Of a stretch of DNA of 64,000 bases, positions 11,490 through 25,894 are shown piece by piece. The notes beneath the pieces are model-generated. The model was not told the DNA's origin. It was given only the letters and a program-made list of their open reading frames with translations, and did not search any database. Within the stretch, counting starts at the first letter, position 1. Each line of letters begins with the position of its first letter. Origin of the DNA: Lentinula raphanica (lineage: Eukaryota; Basidiomycota; Agaricomycetes; Agaricales; Omphalotaceae); assembly GCA_027919835.1 (NCBI GenBank), contig JANVFP010000014.1, forward strand, positions 868,001 through 932,000, read 5' to 3'. Both the position numbers and the translations under genes were made by a program.

Positions 11490-12149
11490 ATGTTAGTCCA
11501 GAAATCCTGGGCTATCTCCGTCGTTGTGTCTATCATCTCTATTATCCTGGCTTGCTACAACACCTGGATCCGCAATTCATCTCTAACTATACCCCGTTTC
11601 CATCAGTTCTACGCCTCAAGTACTACTTTCTCTTCATTACCTTTCAAAACTCCCCAAACAAGCCTAACGACCACCCCATCAACGCAGGGGTCAATCAACT
11701 GTACCTATCCTCCCCCTCACACCTGTACCTTTTACTCTGCCTGTCTCGAGTCTCATTTCCACTGCGGTCCGGAGGGATATCCTCTCGGTTTTGGGGAGAA
11801 ATTTTGTACAAAATTCAGTCTGCCGGATAATGTCAATCGATTATCCAGCAAAGGTGAAGAATGGATGTGGACAACGATGGCTTGTCTTCAGCGAGCGCTC
11901 GTGCCAGAGCTTGACAAAGTAGTTCCCGCAGGCCAAGGTGACAAGCGGGCATGCCAAGCTCTGAAAGACAAAGCCTTCAGTACGCATGCCCCTTGCTACC
12001 TGACATCCGGTCTGTGTTCGTTACCTCCCGAGGATTGGGTCGTCATTGTGGAGGTTATCAATGTCAGAACATTGTTCAGTAGCTGGGATGCGTTCATAGG
12101 AGGAGTTGAAGCTGGCGAAGGGTGTCTCGAGTTTTTCAGTAAAGCATAG
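11490..12149 (+). CDS. secreted, cysteine-rich stanniocalcin-like protein
   Basis: The frame is open from 11,067, but the ATG at 11,490 begins a hydrophobic signal/anchor (SWAISVVVSIISIILACYN), so I take that start and a 219-aa product. After a Ser/Thr/Pro-rich stretch comes a compact Cys-rich domain with the order C-TFYSACLES, CGPEGYPLGFGEKFC, KGEEWMWTTMACLQRAL, ACQALKDKAF, HAPCYLTSGLC and DWVVIVEVI. The alternation of CLES, C..F, KG..W...CLQ and CY..LC resembles stanniocalcin-type domains known mainly from animals, with scattered fungal proteins of similar pattern. No intron is needed. Function in fungi is unknown. The frame upstream of 11,490 (residues 1-141 of the long version) shows no domain and is probably leader sequence. 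Confidence 0.65.
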   Translation: MLVQKSWAISVVVSIISIILACYNTWIRNSSLTIPRFHQFYASSTTFSSLPFKTPQTSLTTTPSTQGSINCTYPPPHTCTFYSACLESHFHCGPEGYPLGFGEKFCTKFSLPDNVNRLSSKGEEWMWTTMACLQRALVPELDKVVPAGQGDKRACQALKDKAFSTHAPCYLTSGLCSLPPEDWVVIVEVINVRTLFSSWDAFIGGVEAGEGCLEFFSKA

Positions 12150-12799
12150 GAAGGGCAATACTAGGTTAACGGGGCTCAATAGATTCTTCGAAAGCAGTCA
12201 AAAGCTGGGCCTCTCGAGGCTCAGTACCTTGCCTTTGGTATGTTCAATTCCTAGGAAACACGATTGTTCCTGGAGGACTCAGATTCCACCAGGTACATGT
12301 GAGTTAACGCCCACAATCATTTAAATCTTTGTTCTTCGGAGTTGCTAGCAGTATTCGTGTCAAAATTTCTGCTTCGAAGCTTAGTATAAACCAGCTGAGA
12401 AATCTTGAGAGTGATTATATTTCTCCGTAGTTGTTGGTAGTCCGGCAACATATTGCGAAGGTCCAAGCAATAACAATCTGTTGTGAGAACATCTATTACA
12501 ACAGGAATGAGATGGAAGGTCGGAAAAGTTCATGACGTCGTTCAGCACACAACCCTTCCATACTTATTCAGGCTGTCAATAGGAAGATTCTCGAGACAAA
12601 CCTTCTACATAGCTCATGGAAGGCAGTGAAAACTGTAGGATGCAAAATCATTGGGAGACCTACTAAATAACGGTGTGCTGGACAAGTACGCATGGCAAGA
12701 GATGTGTCCTCATGACGCCACATGGTCCATTTTCTGCGCAAGAGGGACATGTGTTACCTCGAGGATCGAGGTTCAACTTTCAAGCCCTTGGATATCACC
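12150..12799. other. convergent intergenic stretch
   Basis: 3' flanks of the stanniocalcin-like gene (+) and the zinc-finger gene (-). Short frames here are antisense to the zinc-finger exon or chance; no gene seen. Confidence 0.5.
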
Positions 12800-13975
12800 T
12801 CATGATGATTGTCGCGAATTGGTATCCCCCGTCTCCCATTCTTCTTGAGACAATTGCTCCCCAGAACTATACCTCAAGTTCCTATGAACTAACCGCACAT
12901 GACGCAGCATATTACTGCGAACGCCGAACCTTCGTGTACAGCCCTCCTCCGTGCATGCATACTCTGAGTAAGAGATCGGGGACGATTGAGAGTAAATGAA
13001 AGTAGTTCGTAAAAATCAAGAACTCAGTTTCCATCAGCAGGATAAACGGATTGTGCTTTACCTTGGTCTCCAGTGTGAGATATGATATGAGTCTACATTC
13101 AAAGTTGCGGCGTTAGCTCTCAAGAACTTGGAAATACGCCGAGCTTGAATAACGCGCTCTTACCTTTAGAGCACTCGGGCGTAAGAAGGCCTTCCCGCAG
13201 TAGTCACATACATAATTGAGCTTCCCTTTCGATAGAGTTTCGTGGGTTTGTTCTTGCCAGTGAGGGTCCGAATCGATGTCGGGAAGAAGACTTCGATTTC
13301 TCGCGGATGGTACTGTGATTGTCGAAGGGCTTCGCTGATCAATTCCTGGAGTAAAGGGGGGATACACGGAATATTCATGCCCGGAAGAAGGTGGGTCAAG
13401 ACGATGATGTGGCTGAGCTGTGAGTGAGGATCTATAATTATCTGAATATGTGTATGTTGCAGGCGGCATTCGGACGGGATTCAGGATGGTCGGCATTCCT
13501 GCTCTTGATGAACCAGCATAAGAGCTCGAAGCTGACGAAGGCCGTGGTAGACTATATCCACTAGACGTGGATTGCGAGAACCTGGGCTCAAATTCTGCCT
13601 GGGGATAGTTACCTCAGTGGTATACATCAGGATGTGATGTCCAGTCCTCACAGATGAATCTAGCCTGCGCGCGTTGGCGTAGGACAACCCGGAGTTGAAC
13701 TTGTTTCCGTATGGACGGGGTGTCGAGGATGAAGCATGATTATGCATTGCATTTGGCGTCTGATTCATGTACGCCGACGCAGGTATAACACTGTCGCGAT
13801 GTTCAGACGTTGCAACATCTAGGATGCAGGTGAACACGCAGTGAAGGTCGAAGATACTACTCTCACCATGCAAGAGCTGCGAAATTGGAGGAAGAGACAA
13901 GTCGTTTCGATTATTGCCTCGATCACGAGGGGATAGCTTTGGAGAAGAGGAATGTGACCTTGAATACGAAGACAT
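12800..13975 (-). CDS. two-finger C2H2 zinc-finger transcription factor
   Basis: Five exons (13975-13867, 13818-13652, 13598-13164, 13092-13062, 12963-12800) join in frame to 301 aa. The first 220 residues are Ser/Pro/Tyr-rich and probably disordered, with LSLPPISQLLHG near residue 26. Finger 1 is built across two exons: CDYCGKAFLRPSALK plus THIISH. Finger 2 lies in the last exon: CTEEGCTRRFGVRSNMLRH..LVH. Both keep all four zinc ligands and an HTGDQ-type linker. Paired C2H2 fingers at the C-terminus after a disordered N-terminus are typical of fungal DNA-binding regulators, so a nuclear role is likely; targets are unknown. The ATG context (TTTGCCATGTC) supports the start. A frame reading through intron 4 stops after a few codons, which supports the splice. 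Confidence 0.85.
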
Positions 13976-14822
13976 GGCAAAACGGAATGCAACTGTTATC
14001 TGCTACGTTCTCGACTTTTATACAAACATCAGCAACTGTTCCATACAAAAAAAGACCTCACTTACGAAGCAAAAAACCGATCTGATGAACCCAGGCTTTA
14101 GCACCTACCCTGAAGTGTTGATTGGTGTGTTTTGACTTCCAGACATGATGAGAGTCCTGGAGTTCCGGCGCTGTAGTAAACGACATACATCGTAATGAGC
14201 CAGATTCAGAGATCGAAATGACTGGTGATTCGACCCGTATAGCCGTCGTTGTTCAGAGTGGGTCTTCTGAGAAAAGCCCGGATGTATCACAGGTCCTTCC
14301 AAACTAGTCTTTAACAGACTTTGAACAGAGACAGTGTGTTCGTTCAGAAGACCTGGCATTAACACAAGCTGACGCAACAGTGTCAGCTACATTCTCATAG
14401 CCCTGGGCCTGAGAGAAATTGACAACCAAAGCAATTGACACCGGGACCAGTGTACATCTATCTTGACGTTGCTTGGAAAATTAGTAGTGGCAGTTGGAGT
14501 TTTTAGATTTTGGCATGCGCGACAACTTGACATTAGCATGTTATAAATTAGAGAATTGCGAACGGTGTGAATATCTTGCAGGCCCTCGGATCCTATGTGA
14601 AAAGATTCTGCCTTTTGACATGGTAGAAGGCGAAAAGGGCAAAGAAAATGACTGGAGATTTTTGATAACAAGGCAAGGAGGATGGTGGCTCTGAGGATTG
14701 GGCGCTATTGGGCGTTGAAGCCACAGTCACAAGTTGACGCCCGCTGAGTCACGAGCGCTTAGTTGTCTTCCTTACTCTATCCTCAACCAGGAGTAGGCGA
14801 ACGAGCTCAATCTCATCACAAA
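13976..14822. other. divergent intergenic region between the zinc-finger gene and SNF1
   Basis: About 850 bp carrying both promoters. Small frames (14105-14377 -, 14387-14671 -, 14494-14694 +) show no family resemblance. A GC-rich patch with TGACGCCCGCTGAGTCA-like sequence near 14,737-14,752 could be a bZIP-type site (TGAGTCA). Confidence 0.4.
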
Positions 14823-17070
<2,248 letters not shown>

Positions 17071-17404
17071 AGGTGTCTCGAGGTTGATGAATATCTACGT
17101 TGTAGCATCTACTCTGGACTGTTGTATCGCACGCATCGGAAAATGTTGTACTTTTATGTGTACTGTACATGTCAATTATTGAATGCTGAATTACTACTGT
17201 GATATCGCAATGTGTTCATTGCGAGTACTCGATGGTTTCAGTTCATTCTGGTGTGCAACACTGATGCGTAACGATGATCGATTCACGGAGTGTAGTGGAA
17301 CTCATTATGTACATGGTGCAGGCAATGCAATCCTGGTGCAAGAGAGAACAACGAAAGAAGGTATCATATGCGTATATGCAAGCGCAGAAAACTTTCAGGA
17401 AATA

Positions 17405-18563
17405 TCATAAATCTTTGTTGTAGTGCAGAAATTGCCGATAGCAATCTCGATAGACCAGAAGGTCGTCCTCCCCTTCATCGCCGAACCAAATCGACGTTGG
17501 ACTAGAGCCATCAGTTTCAGGAGTCGAGAGCACACTATCGGAATAGTCCTCGAGTTCATGTGGTAACTCCAGAATCAAGCTCAGTCTCTCTTTCTCCCTT
17601 CGCCGCAAACTTTCGGCATCAAGCAACGGTAGACAGAGTTTTGCTTCGTCCTCCTGATCAAACTTTGGAACAGGTTTACGTTTTATTCTATGAGTCCTGA
17701 AAGAAGATTGGATGAGGAGAGAATCACGGGCGGTTGATAACCTGGTACGTGTGGTTGGCACAGAATGAGATGAGATTGAAGAGGTATCAGTCTCTGGAGG
17801 CAAAGGTGGGAGAGGCCTCCAATGGATTACTGCAGGAGCAGTGGAAATCATCGACATGGAATCCACAGACGTTGTGTCTGTCTCTTTATTGTCAGGAAAT
17901 ACTAGATGAGCTGGTACATCTTCTCCGAGCTTCTTTCGGATTCGATCCATCTTTGCCAGGCGCAAGCTATTGTTGGAAGGTATATTAAACACAGGGGCGG
18001 CGAGAAAAGAGTCTCGATTGGATTGGAGGAGCGTCGGTCGGATGGTGTAACGCAAATCTTCGGTTGCATCCAGCTCATGCGAACCGAATGAAGCAGGAGA
18101 AGAAGGACGTTCCTCATTTCCCAGCGAAGTCATGGCGAGACGAAGCAGAGGTTTGGTACTGTTGTTCGATGATGACGAGGAAGAGGAGGATGACGATGAT
18201 CTTGTCAAGGAAGAGCTCCGCGACTGTTGGCGGGACGAGGGCCGACTACTCCAAAGAGAGCGAGACTGTATGCTCGAGCTGGAAGAGAGGGAGTCTATAG
18301 AACCTCGACGTCTATGATGAAAAAGGGCATTATCGTCGGATGCAACGGCTAATAGGATCTTCAGTCACGCGTACTAAGCAGTGGAAAGTTTATTCCTTAC
18401 CAGAGCAGATATGAGACGTATGAACATCGATCAGCTCAGGTGTGATACCAAGCACGCGTCCCAGTTTCCTCGTCGAACGGATGAGTTGAGCACGCTGCTT
18501 GGATGTAAGCGCGTTGGTGGTGGGCGGCGGCGGCGGGAAGACGATTTGTGCGACAGCAACCAT
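17405..18563 (-). CDS. Ser-rich conserved fungal protein
   Basis: Two exons (18563-18401 and 18348-17405) give 368 aa. The N-terminal 55 residues are ordered-looking: a poly-Pro run, then LTSKQRAQLIRSTRKLGRVL and TPELIDV, a helix with basic character. Residues 60-110 are dominated by Ser with short Arg punctuation. The rest carries acidic and Pro-rich patches (HWRPLPPLPPE; EELDD-like) and ends FLHYNKDL. No membrane segment, signal peptide or known domain. The N-terminal helix is a pattern seen in conserved but uncharacterised basidiomycete proteins, which is as far as I can go. The 3' end faces SNF1 (convergent, 334 bp apart). Confidence 0.75.
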
Positions 18564-18966
18564 TGCAGTAAATATTTTAGGTCAAGAGCGAACTTGCACG
18601 AAGATCGCTTGGATGGGAGCCAAACTTGGACTACTTATATCCCACCGGATCCATCCAAGAAACAAAAAGAAAGAATTGCGCGGCGTTCGACCGTGACCTG
18701 TCAACTTGTGCATTGGGGCCTCGTTCCTTTATTGTTCTCCTCTGAACAACCGACCACGCTGATGGCTAAATCTGACTCTTCAAGAGAACAAAAAGGAATT
18801 GAGTAGTTTTCCCAGGCGTAGATAAGAGCAGGCTAGAGGTTGCTTTTCAGCTATGTACATGGTTACCAACTGACCTTCCTAGCTGCGTTTTTGTTCCACC
18901 CATATCAGCCCTAGAGGTGCATTCGAGTTACTAGAATTGGTCAGACCGTCAAACAACTATCTACTA
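18564..18966. other. intergenic stretch
   Basis: Promoter of the Ser-rich gene on one side, 3' flank of the GH127-like gene on the other. No gene seen. Confidence 0.45.
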
Positions 18967-21900
18967 CTACAGGGTGAAAACCGTCTGTCCTACATCACCG
19001 TCATCAAGCTGATCTTCATGGGTAGAATAAACAGGAAACTCGCTTATCCTGAGTCTAGTGGCCTGGACGTGTTGACGAAATGGAATGAAAATCTGTTCGC
19101 TGCATCGACTCTCGAACCACTCACCCCGAATGGAGTCAGCTGTATCATCCTTTCCTCCCCAATACACCTCGGATGTTCCGGCGGAGACGTGATGAACATA
19201 TCGCCTGCTAAAGGCCACTCTATCGAACACGCATTCACCGTGATACTCACAGGTGGTTTGCCCGAGTCAAATATTGGAGAAGGAAGGCTATATGAATCGG
19301 TCCACGGGCTTTCGAGATCCAGTTCTGCTTCGTTATGGAATGCCATTGTCGCAGTATCTGAATCGATGGCATACTCCCATGCGCCTGTAGGCTCCATCTG
19401 GAGGTCAACAGCATGCGGCTCATGAGGGTCCTGCGCGATGATCTTCTCGGAACGAGGGACTTGCGAAGATTAGGTTTGCGAACTTGTTTTGTATTCATGC
19501 AGATTAACGAACGTACTGTCTAGGGCATAGTTCAGCGGTCCTCGATGAACTGCGACCGATCCATGTAAACGCCTTTCTGGAGATCAACAACAAATCAAAA
19601 GATGCACATCACTGTTCAATAACTGGCTTACCGATGCTGATTCTTGCCGGAACATGCATCACAAAGCTTGTCAAACCCGCGCCGACCTCAATCTGTATAA
19701 GCCCACTCTCGCTGTCTGGTGCTAGCTGTCTTTGCTTCCCGTCACTGAACCGTATGAACCCGTCGATCACCCAGCTAGGAACGCGTACAGAATAGGTGAA
19801 AGGCTTCGCAGCGTTGATAGTGGTATGCAATGTATCCCCGAACGGGTACAGGGTGTCAACAGTGACTTGTACTTGATTAGCTTTCAAACCGGAATTCCTC
19901 AGCACGAGATTACGAGCATCAACTTGTGTCGCTGTCTCACCCGCGGAAAGCGTTGTTTGCACTTGGAAAGGGCCCAAATACAGCTGTATTAACCCTTCGC
20001 GGTCGGCGGTAGTGAGAAAGGCGTTTGTAATAAACTTTGGCCAGCCTTGAGGGAAGTTGACTGTGCAACAACTAGGAGCGAGTAAGTTCAAGGCTGATAA
20101 ACGAATATCCTGACACCGAGCTCACGGATAATTGGGTTCCAGACCGAAAACATTCGAGTAAGGGCTGTGACATGAACGTCTCTGTATGTCTGTAGTTCGC
20201 GCAAAAACTTAATGCACCTACCCGTCTTCTGGAAATGGATTGCTAAATCGTTCATGATGAATTCATCATTTGGAAGATATCTCCCAAAAAGGCTATGGCA
20301 ATGACGCACGGGCTCATATTCTTCGCTGCAATCTGGTTCTGCTGTTGCAAATACTGACGACCCCACATGTCCGCAGTGATCGTTGCAGGAAGAGCATTAT
20401 ACGCCATGCGTTCGACCTTCAAAGGTGTTCGGACCCATGATGAAGAGTATAGAAGAAAGGGGCAGGACAGACTCTATCGGCGTATTTCAGGTCTCCAATA
20501 ACTTGATAGAGGTACGAGCCACTAATATGAAGTAGGATTAATTGAGGGTGCCTCGTTGAGAGTTGAACATAGTACTCACGAGAACATCGCCTCCTGCACA
20601 GGTAAATGGAGATCTATAACGGTGTCGCTGCCCTAGTACAGGCTGAATGATACTCACCACCACCAGACACAATTCCGTGCTATGAGAACAAAAAGCCTTA
20701 GCAACTCGTAGTTTTGAATAAAAGCATCGGAAGACAAACCCTCTAACTGCCTCTAGTCCTGCTAGCATCTCGTCCGCTGCATACGCACCCGAGGGGCGTC
20801 CATGATACTTGAACATGAGATCCCAACTGTCATTTGCCGCATCGATATCTACGATGAGAAATACTCCTTTGGTGACAGGCGAGAAGACAATAAACTCATC
20901 ACGTACCAGATTGATTGTGTGTGAATCGATATGTAGCAGGAAGGGCTTTGAGGCCTTCGGCCATGTTAACACCATGCCACTGCTCGCGTGTCAGATAATC
21001 CGACTTGTGTATGGTAAAACAAGATCATCAAAGTGAGCCACTGACGGAAAGCTCCATTCCAAATGGATTAGTGAGATTTTCCACTGGTCCGGTTGGAAAA
21101 TACTAAACGAGTGGAACTAGTCGAACAAGGATTTGAATCTGCTTTGAGCAAAACGTACTTCCTCGGAAAACACCTTCTCCCAAGGTACTCCACTCCATTT
21201 GAGGAGTTTCATTGTATCCAACAGGAGCTCTTCTTCGCCTCGAGGATGATGATCGTACAGCCTAGCATTCCCGTTGATAAGTTTCTCCCGGAAGGAAATT
21301 GAAGACAACCAACCATTGCAAAACAATCACGAAATCTTCCCAACGAGTGGCAGCCCATTTCTCTATTCCTTCTTCGTTGTGCAGCATTCTGTTCGCGAGC
21401 TTTACGAATTTATGCAAGGCTGTGACGACTGTGTCTGTGAGTTCAGGTCTGTACTCGACCATTTGAATAGCACCAAAGAAGAAGGGATATCTATCTCAAC
21501 TCGGATGGTCAATGAACTTCACCACGAGACGCTATGGACTAACCTTCCCCAAAGGTATCGAGGCTTATCTGTCCCTACCTCGGGACCCAACCAGCCCGTC
21601 TCGTCTTGATTAACCAAAACATAGTTCAGGAATGCTTGGGTCTTCTCGTTGATGATAGTGTTGTTCATGAGGATGCCGTTCGGAACCATGGCATTGAACC
21701 AATAGCTCCCGGCTAATCTCGACGATTAATTCAGGAAAGCTGAGACTACTCAAAGTGTGCGAACCTTCTTCGAGGTATGAATAATAGGAATGACCACCGA
21801 CCCAGTCTGATTTCGACACTCTAAGAAGGAGAGTTGAGTGCAGCGGCCAGGTAAGTGTTGAGAGAACGCACAGCTCGTAGAATTCATGCATATGTCCTGC

Positions 21901-22163
21901 CACGCCATCCGTTTGCACTTGCAACTTGTAGAAACAAACCACGCTAAGAACTCAGGACACTTCGAGAGGGTCACGATGTACTTGATCGTGAAGCCATCCG
22001 GTAGGCTTAATATCTCCCAGAGGTAAGGTCGAAAACCTTTTCGGTGCAACTGGAACCAACGCTCAGTATTGTGGAATGTGTTTTACATCATACACGTACG
22101 TTCTGTTGCCGCAGTACTTATCTGCGCGAGACAAGCGATCAAAAAGACTTTTGGATGAAGCAT
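18967..22163 (-). CDS. secreted GH127/DUF1680-type glycoside hydrolase
   Basis: A many-exon gene starts at ATG 22163 with a signal peptide (MLHPKVFLIACLAQISTAAT) and ends at TAG 18967. After the leader come PKRFSTLPLGDIKPTGWLHD, then QVQTDGVAGHMHEFY, SDWVGGHSYYSYLEEGS, and the family-typical HGRPSGAYAADEMLAGLEA. Next are ELCLVVEAMFS (split by an intron) and LLAPSCCTVNFPQGWPKFI. The C-terminal beta-sandwich follows with HGSVAVHRGPLNYAL, HAVDLQMEPTGAWEYAID, PSPIFDSGKPP and, in the last exon, ATRLRISEFPVYS. DUF1680/GH127-type enzymes are six-hairpin (alpha/alpha)6 barrels that include beta-L-arabinofuranosidases. In mushrooms their substrate is usually unproven, so plant or fungal wall glycan is only a guess. 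All visible junctions keep frame, so the gene seems intact. Its 5' end has been copied at least five times downstream (see relicts). Confidence 0.85.
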
Positions 22164-22260
22164 CCAAAGAAAGAGCAAAAAAACCGATAAGAAGATTCAT
22201 ACAGCATGATATCAGTGCTGAATGCAAACTTATTCTCAGCGGCTGTTCACGGCAGCATCG

Positions 22261-22276
22261 TTGGGCGTCTAATTTG
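22261..22276 (-). promoter_or_regulatory. conserved upstream element GGGCGTCTAATTTG of the GH127-like gene
   Basis: The motif lies about 100 bp upstream of the GH127-like ATG, between it and the TMEM97-like gene. It recurs at 34853, 40203, 44093 and 47684, each time beside a GH127 5' relict, so it belongs to the duplicated promoter. Confidence 0.5.
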
Positions 22277-22336
22277 CCAAAGCGCTTCTGATTCAAATTA
22301 CAGTGGGCGGCGATTCGTATCATCCACTCCTTGTCC

Positions 22337-23032
22337 ATGGCTCGAGTCCCGCTCACGTCTCGTCCTCTGGATCTCGTTTATTTCTGCTTCTTTCTCGTGA
22401 GTCATCTTGTTTAAATTTGTCTCATGTCTTCATGTTTTCTGTAGAATCATATTCCTGCCTCGATCTTGCTCGACTTTCAAAAATTCTACCCAAAAGCCTA
22501 CGTGCCTTCTGTCATATTGGGATTTCGTCAATGGTGGATCGATGTCTCTGCGGATCCTCTAGTTGCAGCTGCTGCTCGAGGGGACAACCTGTTGAATGGA
22601 GAACTTGTCTGGTTCGGTTGCTTCGCGTGGCTCGAACTGTGGGTGGTGTTTATACTCGTTGCCACACTATTTTTGCTCAATGTTGTCCTTTAGTTTGTTC
22701 CAATTCCCTGTCTTCTTTTTAGGGATGAAAGGTCTTTGGAATGGTGCGCTACTACCTCTCAACTGAATTCCGGCTCAAGTGTTCACCTCCTCCTAGGTTC
22801 GCGTTCGATATACGTGTTAATGCTGGCATACGGCGCGTCAACCGCTACGACTGTCCTCCCATGCATAGTTTACTTCTTCCAGGAGCACCCAAACATGACA
22901 TCAGCACATCGACTCATGCTACTTTCAAGTTATGTGCCGTTCTTTGTTGTCCCTCTGATCATGACGATCGACATGGGACTCCGTCTGTATAGAATTGTCG
23001 CCTCTGCAGATATGAAGGGGAAAACAGAATAG
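22337..23032 (+). CDS. TMEM97 / EXPERA-type (sigma-2 receptor-like) membrane protein
   Basis: Four exons (22337-22396, 22445-22638, 22694-22743, 22797-23032) join in frame to 179 aa. The EXPERA layout of four helices is clear: MARVPLTSRPLDLVYFCFFL at the start, then HIPASILLDFQKFYPKAYVP, FRQWWIDVSADPLV, LLFQFPVFFLGMKGLWNG, IYVLMLAYGASTATTVLPC and VPFFVVPLIMTIDMGLRLY. EXPERA proteins (TMEM97, EBP, TM6SF2) sit in the endoplasmic reticulum and bind or isomerise sterols; TMEM97 also affects cholesterol trafficking. The protein is short like TMEM97 rather than long like EBP. It is divergently transcribed from the GH127-like gene, start codons 173 bp apart. The polar tail ends MKGKTE. Its 5' end was co-duplicated downstream (relicts near 34.95 and 44.2 kb). 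Confidence 0.85.
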
Positions 23033-25894
23033 AGGCAAGTTCGATGGTAGTTGCAACCTTCAGCTTGTCGCACACCACACGCATACTTAAGAAATATATG
23101 AACTCGCTACTAGTACTAGCTGAGGCTTTACTGATAGCTGTCGCAGATGTTCGATCCTCACTGAAGAACCATCGTATTGGTTGCTGTACAAATCATCTTC
23201 GCCTCCCCCACGCCTTTTACAGACTCCAGAGGCGCTCATGACAGCTTACTCAACTCATGTGTTTCACCGAGAAATCTGGGACGCATGCGTCGTGCTGAGT
23301 ATCACACCGGGCCAACGTATCGAGTTTCATATATCTTATGTCCCTCTCATCAAGCTATTATCTGTTCACAGGCAAACACAAGCCTCCACAAGGACTTTCA
23401 GGGAACGAAGAGGCCTGATATGACCTGTCGACCTTTGTGTATTGGTACCTATTGGGCCTCATTAATCATGCCTTCATGAGTGAGTGGATTATGGAGCTCC
23501 AAGTCTTCTGGCATACTCGGATGCTCATGCGTGCTGACAGACAGATAAGAGGGACAAGGCTGTAGTAGTTTGAGTCATTCAGGCAAGTAACTGGTTAGTG
23601 AATTCGGTTCTTACTGTGGCTTGACTAAAACTATCGTCACCCAAGCAAGAAGGGAGGAAGGGGGTGAAAACACCTTTTTCAGAGATCCTTGAAAGAGCCT
23701 GAGCCAAGTTCGAGGAAGATAATCATGGTAAGAAAAAAATCATCAAATGCTCTAGGACTGGCACTTGTTTGCCCCGCTGAAGCGACGTGTATGCTGCCAG
23801 TGGTATGAGCACTGTTTCGGCTCGCCGCTCCTGTTTTCACTGACCGCCGACTAGTCAAAGTTGATCATACTGATGTCTAAAAGAACAGAGAGCTAGAGGT
23901 TAAATTTTAATTCGAATTCTCTGCTATGTATGGTGCTCACTCATCTGTCACTGCTTGTAGAGACTGACAAGGACAATGGAACATGTTGAAACTTGATGCA
24001 TTGATGTAGTATGCACATAATGCAGTGAACTATATTGTCCGTGCTCAAAATTTTAAATCTCCTTCGGACTGAACATGATACCTGTCCCAACACTGCCATA
24101 ACCCACATTTTTCCCGCAGGAAGGCCTCTACAGAGGTTACCGGTTGCTCTCAAATTATCGATTCTATGGTGTACCTTCTGGGACTGCGATGTTGTGTACG
24201 GGGGACCTTTTTTGCCCGGGATTATATACTCACACTAGCCTGGTGACAAGCTCGTCTGTTCAGATAACGTATGTTTCAACGGATTGTTTCGCCGCATTGA
24301 CTCGTGAACTTGTTGATACTTACCTCGAACCTCCTCGAATGGAGCCATTATTAACCGGAACCCCTCGATACACCAGAATAGGCCGGGATGCACCCTGATA
24401 CACATCGAATATATCAGAGCTGACACCCGCTGAGTGGAAACATAGAAGATATCTGATATCGCCTGTCAGATCTTCAGAGTCTAGAGGCCACTCCTGGCCA
24501 CTCATACATTTTCTGATGTCGCAGATGCCAGGCCCTCCGGTAATATCCCAGAGTATTCCGTCGTTAGACCGACTCCTCTCGCCATACAAACTTGCATTAT
24601 TCAGCCCTCCGGGCCATCGTCAATTTAACCGATCATTCAAGAAGGATGAGGAGGCACCCCACCAATGAGCACATTCTAGAATCTATAAGCTCTACCTGAG
24701 CTCTACCAACTTCGTGTTGATTTGTGGCCTGAGCCTTGCTGGCACATATGTTAATTGTCTGGCTTATCCAGAAATTGACCCAAGTACAAGAATCTAACTA
24801 TGAGGTGGCATGAGGACGCCAGCAAGCGTAGTACATACTAGTACTAGTGATACTAAATATGGGCAGCAACTCCAAGGATGTTTTCTTCGCCAGTTCTCCC
24901 GCGACCCACCGCATCTTTGAGTTTGCTTGCATGAGTTGCTTCTACTAGTACATGCTTCAGATTTTGCGTCAGTCAAAAGAATGCATGCCTGTAGCTTGAA
25001 TGTGTCCGGCCCGTGCAGGGTGTATCCGCAGTGTGCACTGTGCAGGGGAGCTGAATAGAAAGATCTGTTCTGAAACATTTGTTCTCGATGGGGGACTAGC
25101 ATAGTATGGCAACTTTAATCAGTCTCTGTACATATTCGTTGAACGTGCCAGTAAAGTTTAGTAGAGCCGAACCAAGGTAAGGCCGGCGCGAGTTTTTCAG
25201 GAAAAAAGAACAAATCGATAACGGCCTGTGAACAAAATTGAAAATCCGCTGTTGTCAAACTAGTAACTACCCTCTGAAGCAGAACTTATCGTACAATTCC
25301 ATCTCAACGATTGTCAAAAACACATAAGCAGCGCCATGTAGGGGCTTCATTCCAAGGTTCACCAGAGGCGTTAACCATCAGTCCGCATAAAATCTAGGAG
25401 ATGCCATGCAGAAACTCACTGCTACTTTGCCAAATTTCTTTCCATGTCCCAAAAACCGTTCACTGGGACCCATCTGTCATCGACCGGAGTTCCGATGACT
25501 GTGTTTTTTTTTGAGAAACAGTCTTAGCCATGAGTTGTAGTTTATTGTTACAGCTTATTCGCAAGCCTCCGTAGTCATGGCCTGATATTTTGTATCTAAC
25601 TAGAAGTAGTTCCATATTTGGACCCATCATGCTTGCTCTTGTGTAATTCAGAACTTTACTTATTCTGATCGCTTCTACTACATGCATCAGCATAGGGAAA
25701 AAGAGACCAGCTTGAAAGTTGACGAGTTGATATATTTTATGTCAATCATGCGCGGACAGCCATAAGAACAGGCAGAAACTGCAAAACACTCTCTATCGCG
25801 CTTGTCGAGTTTCAGGAGTTCATACAAGACAACATCGGGACGCACTTCTTGCTACCCTTTTGCTTTGGCCAGCCGTTTCCTTCGTAGAGTCATC
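23033..25894. other. 5' flank of orphan copy 1; part of the duplicated unit
   Basis: No intact gene. Blocks here match the flanks of orphan copies 2 and 3 at moderate similarity. Examples: CGATGGGGGACTAGCA near 25,087 and 35,876; AACGTGCCAGT near 25,142 and 35,931; GTAGTTCCATA near 25,606 and 41,404. This is the unit's shared upstream sequence, not a separate gene. Confidence 0.55.

Noticed and set aside
12651..12999. Plus-strand frames over the zinc-finger gene 3' end
   Set aside because: Antisense of the exon coding for finger 2, whose zinc ligands are intact on the minus strand.
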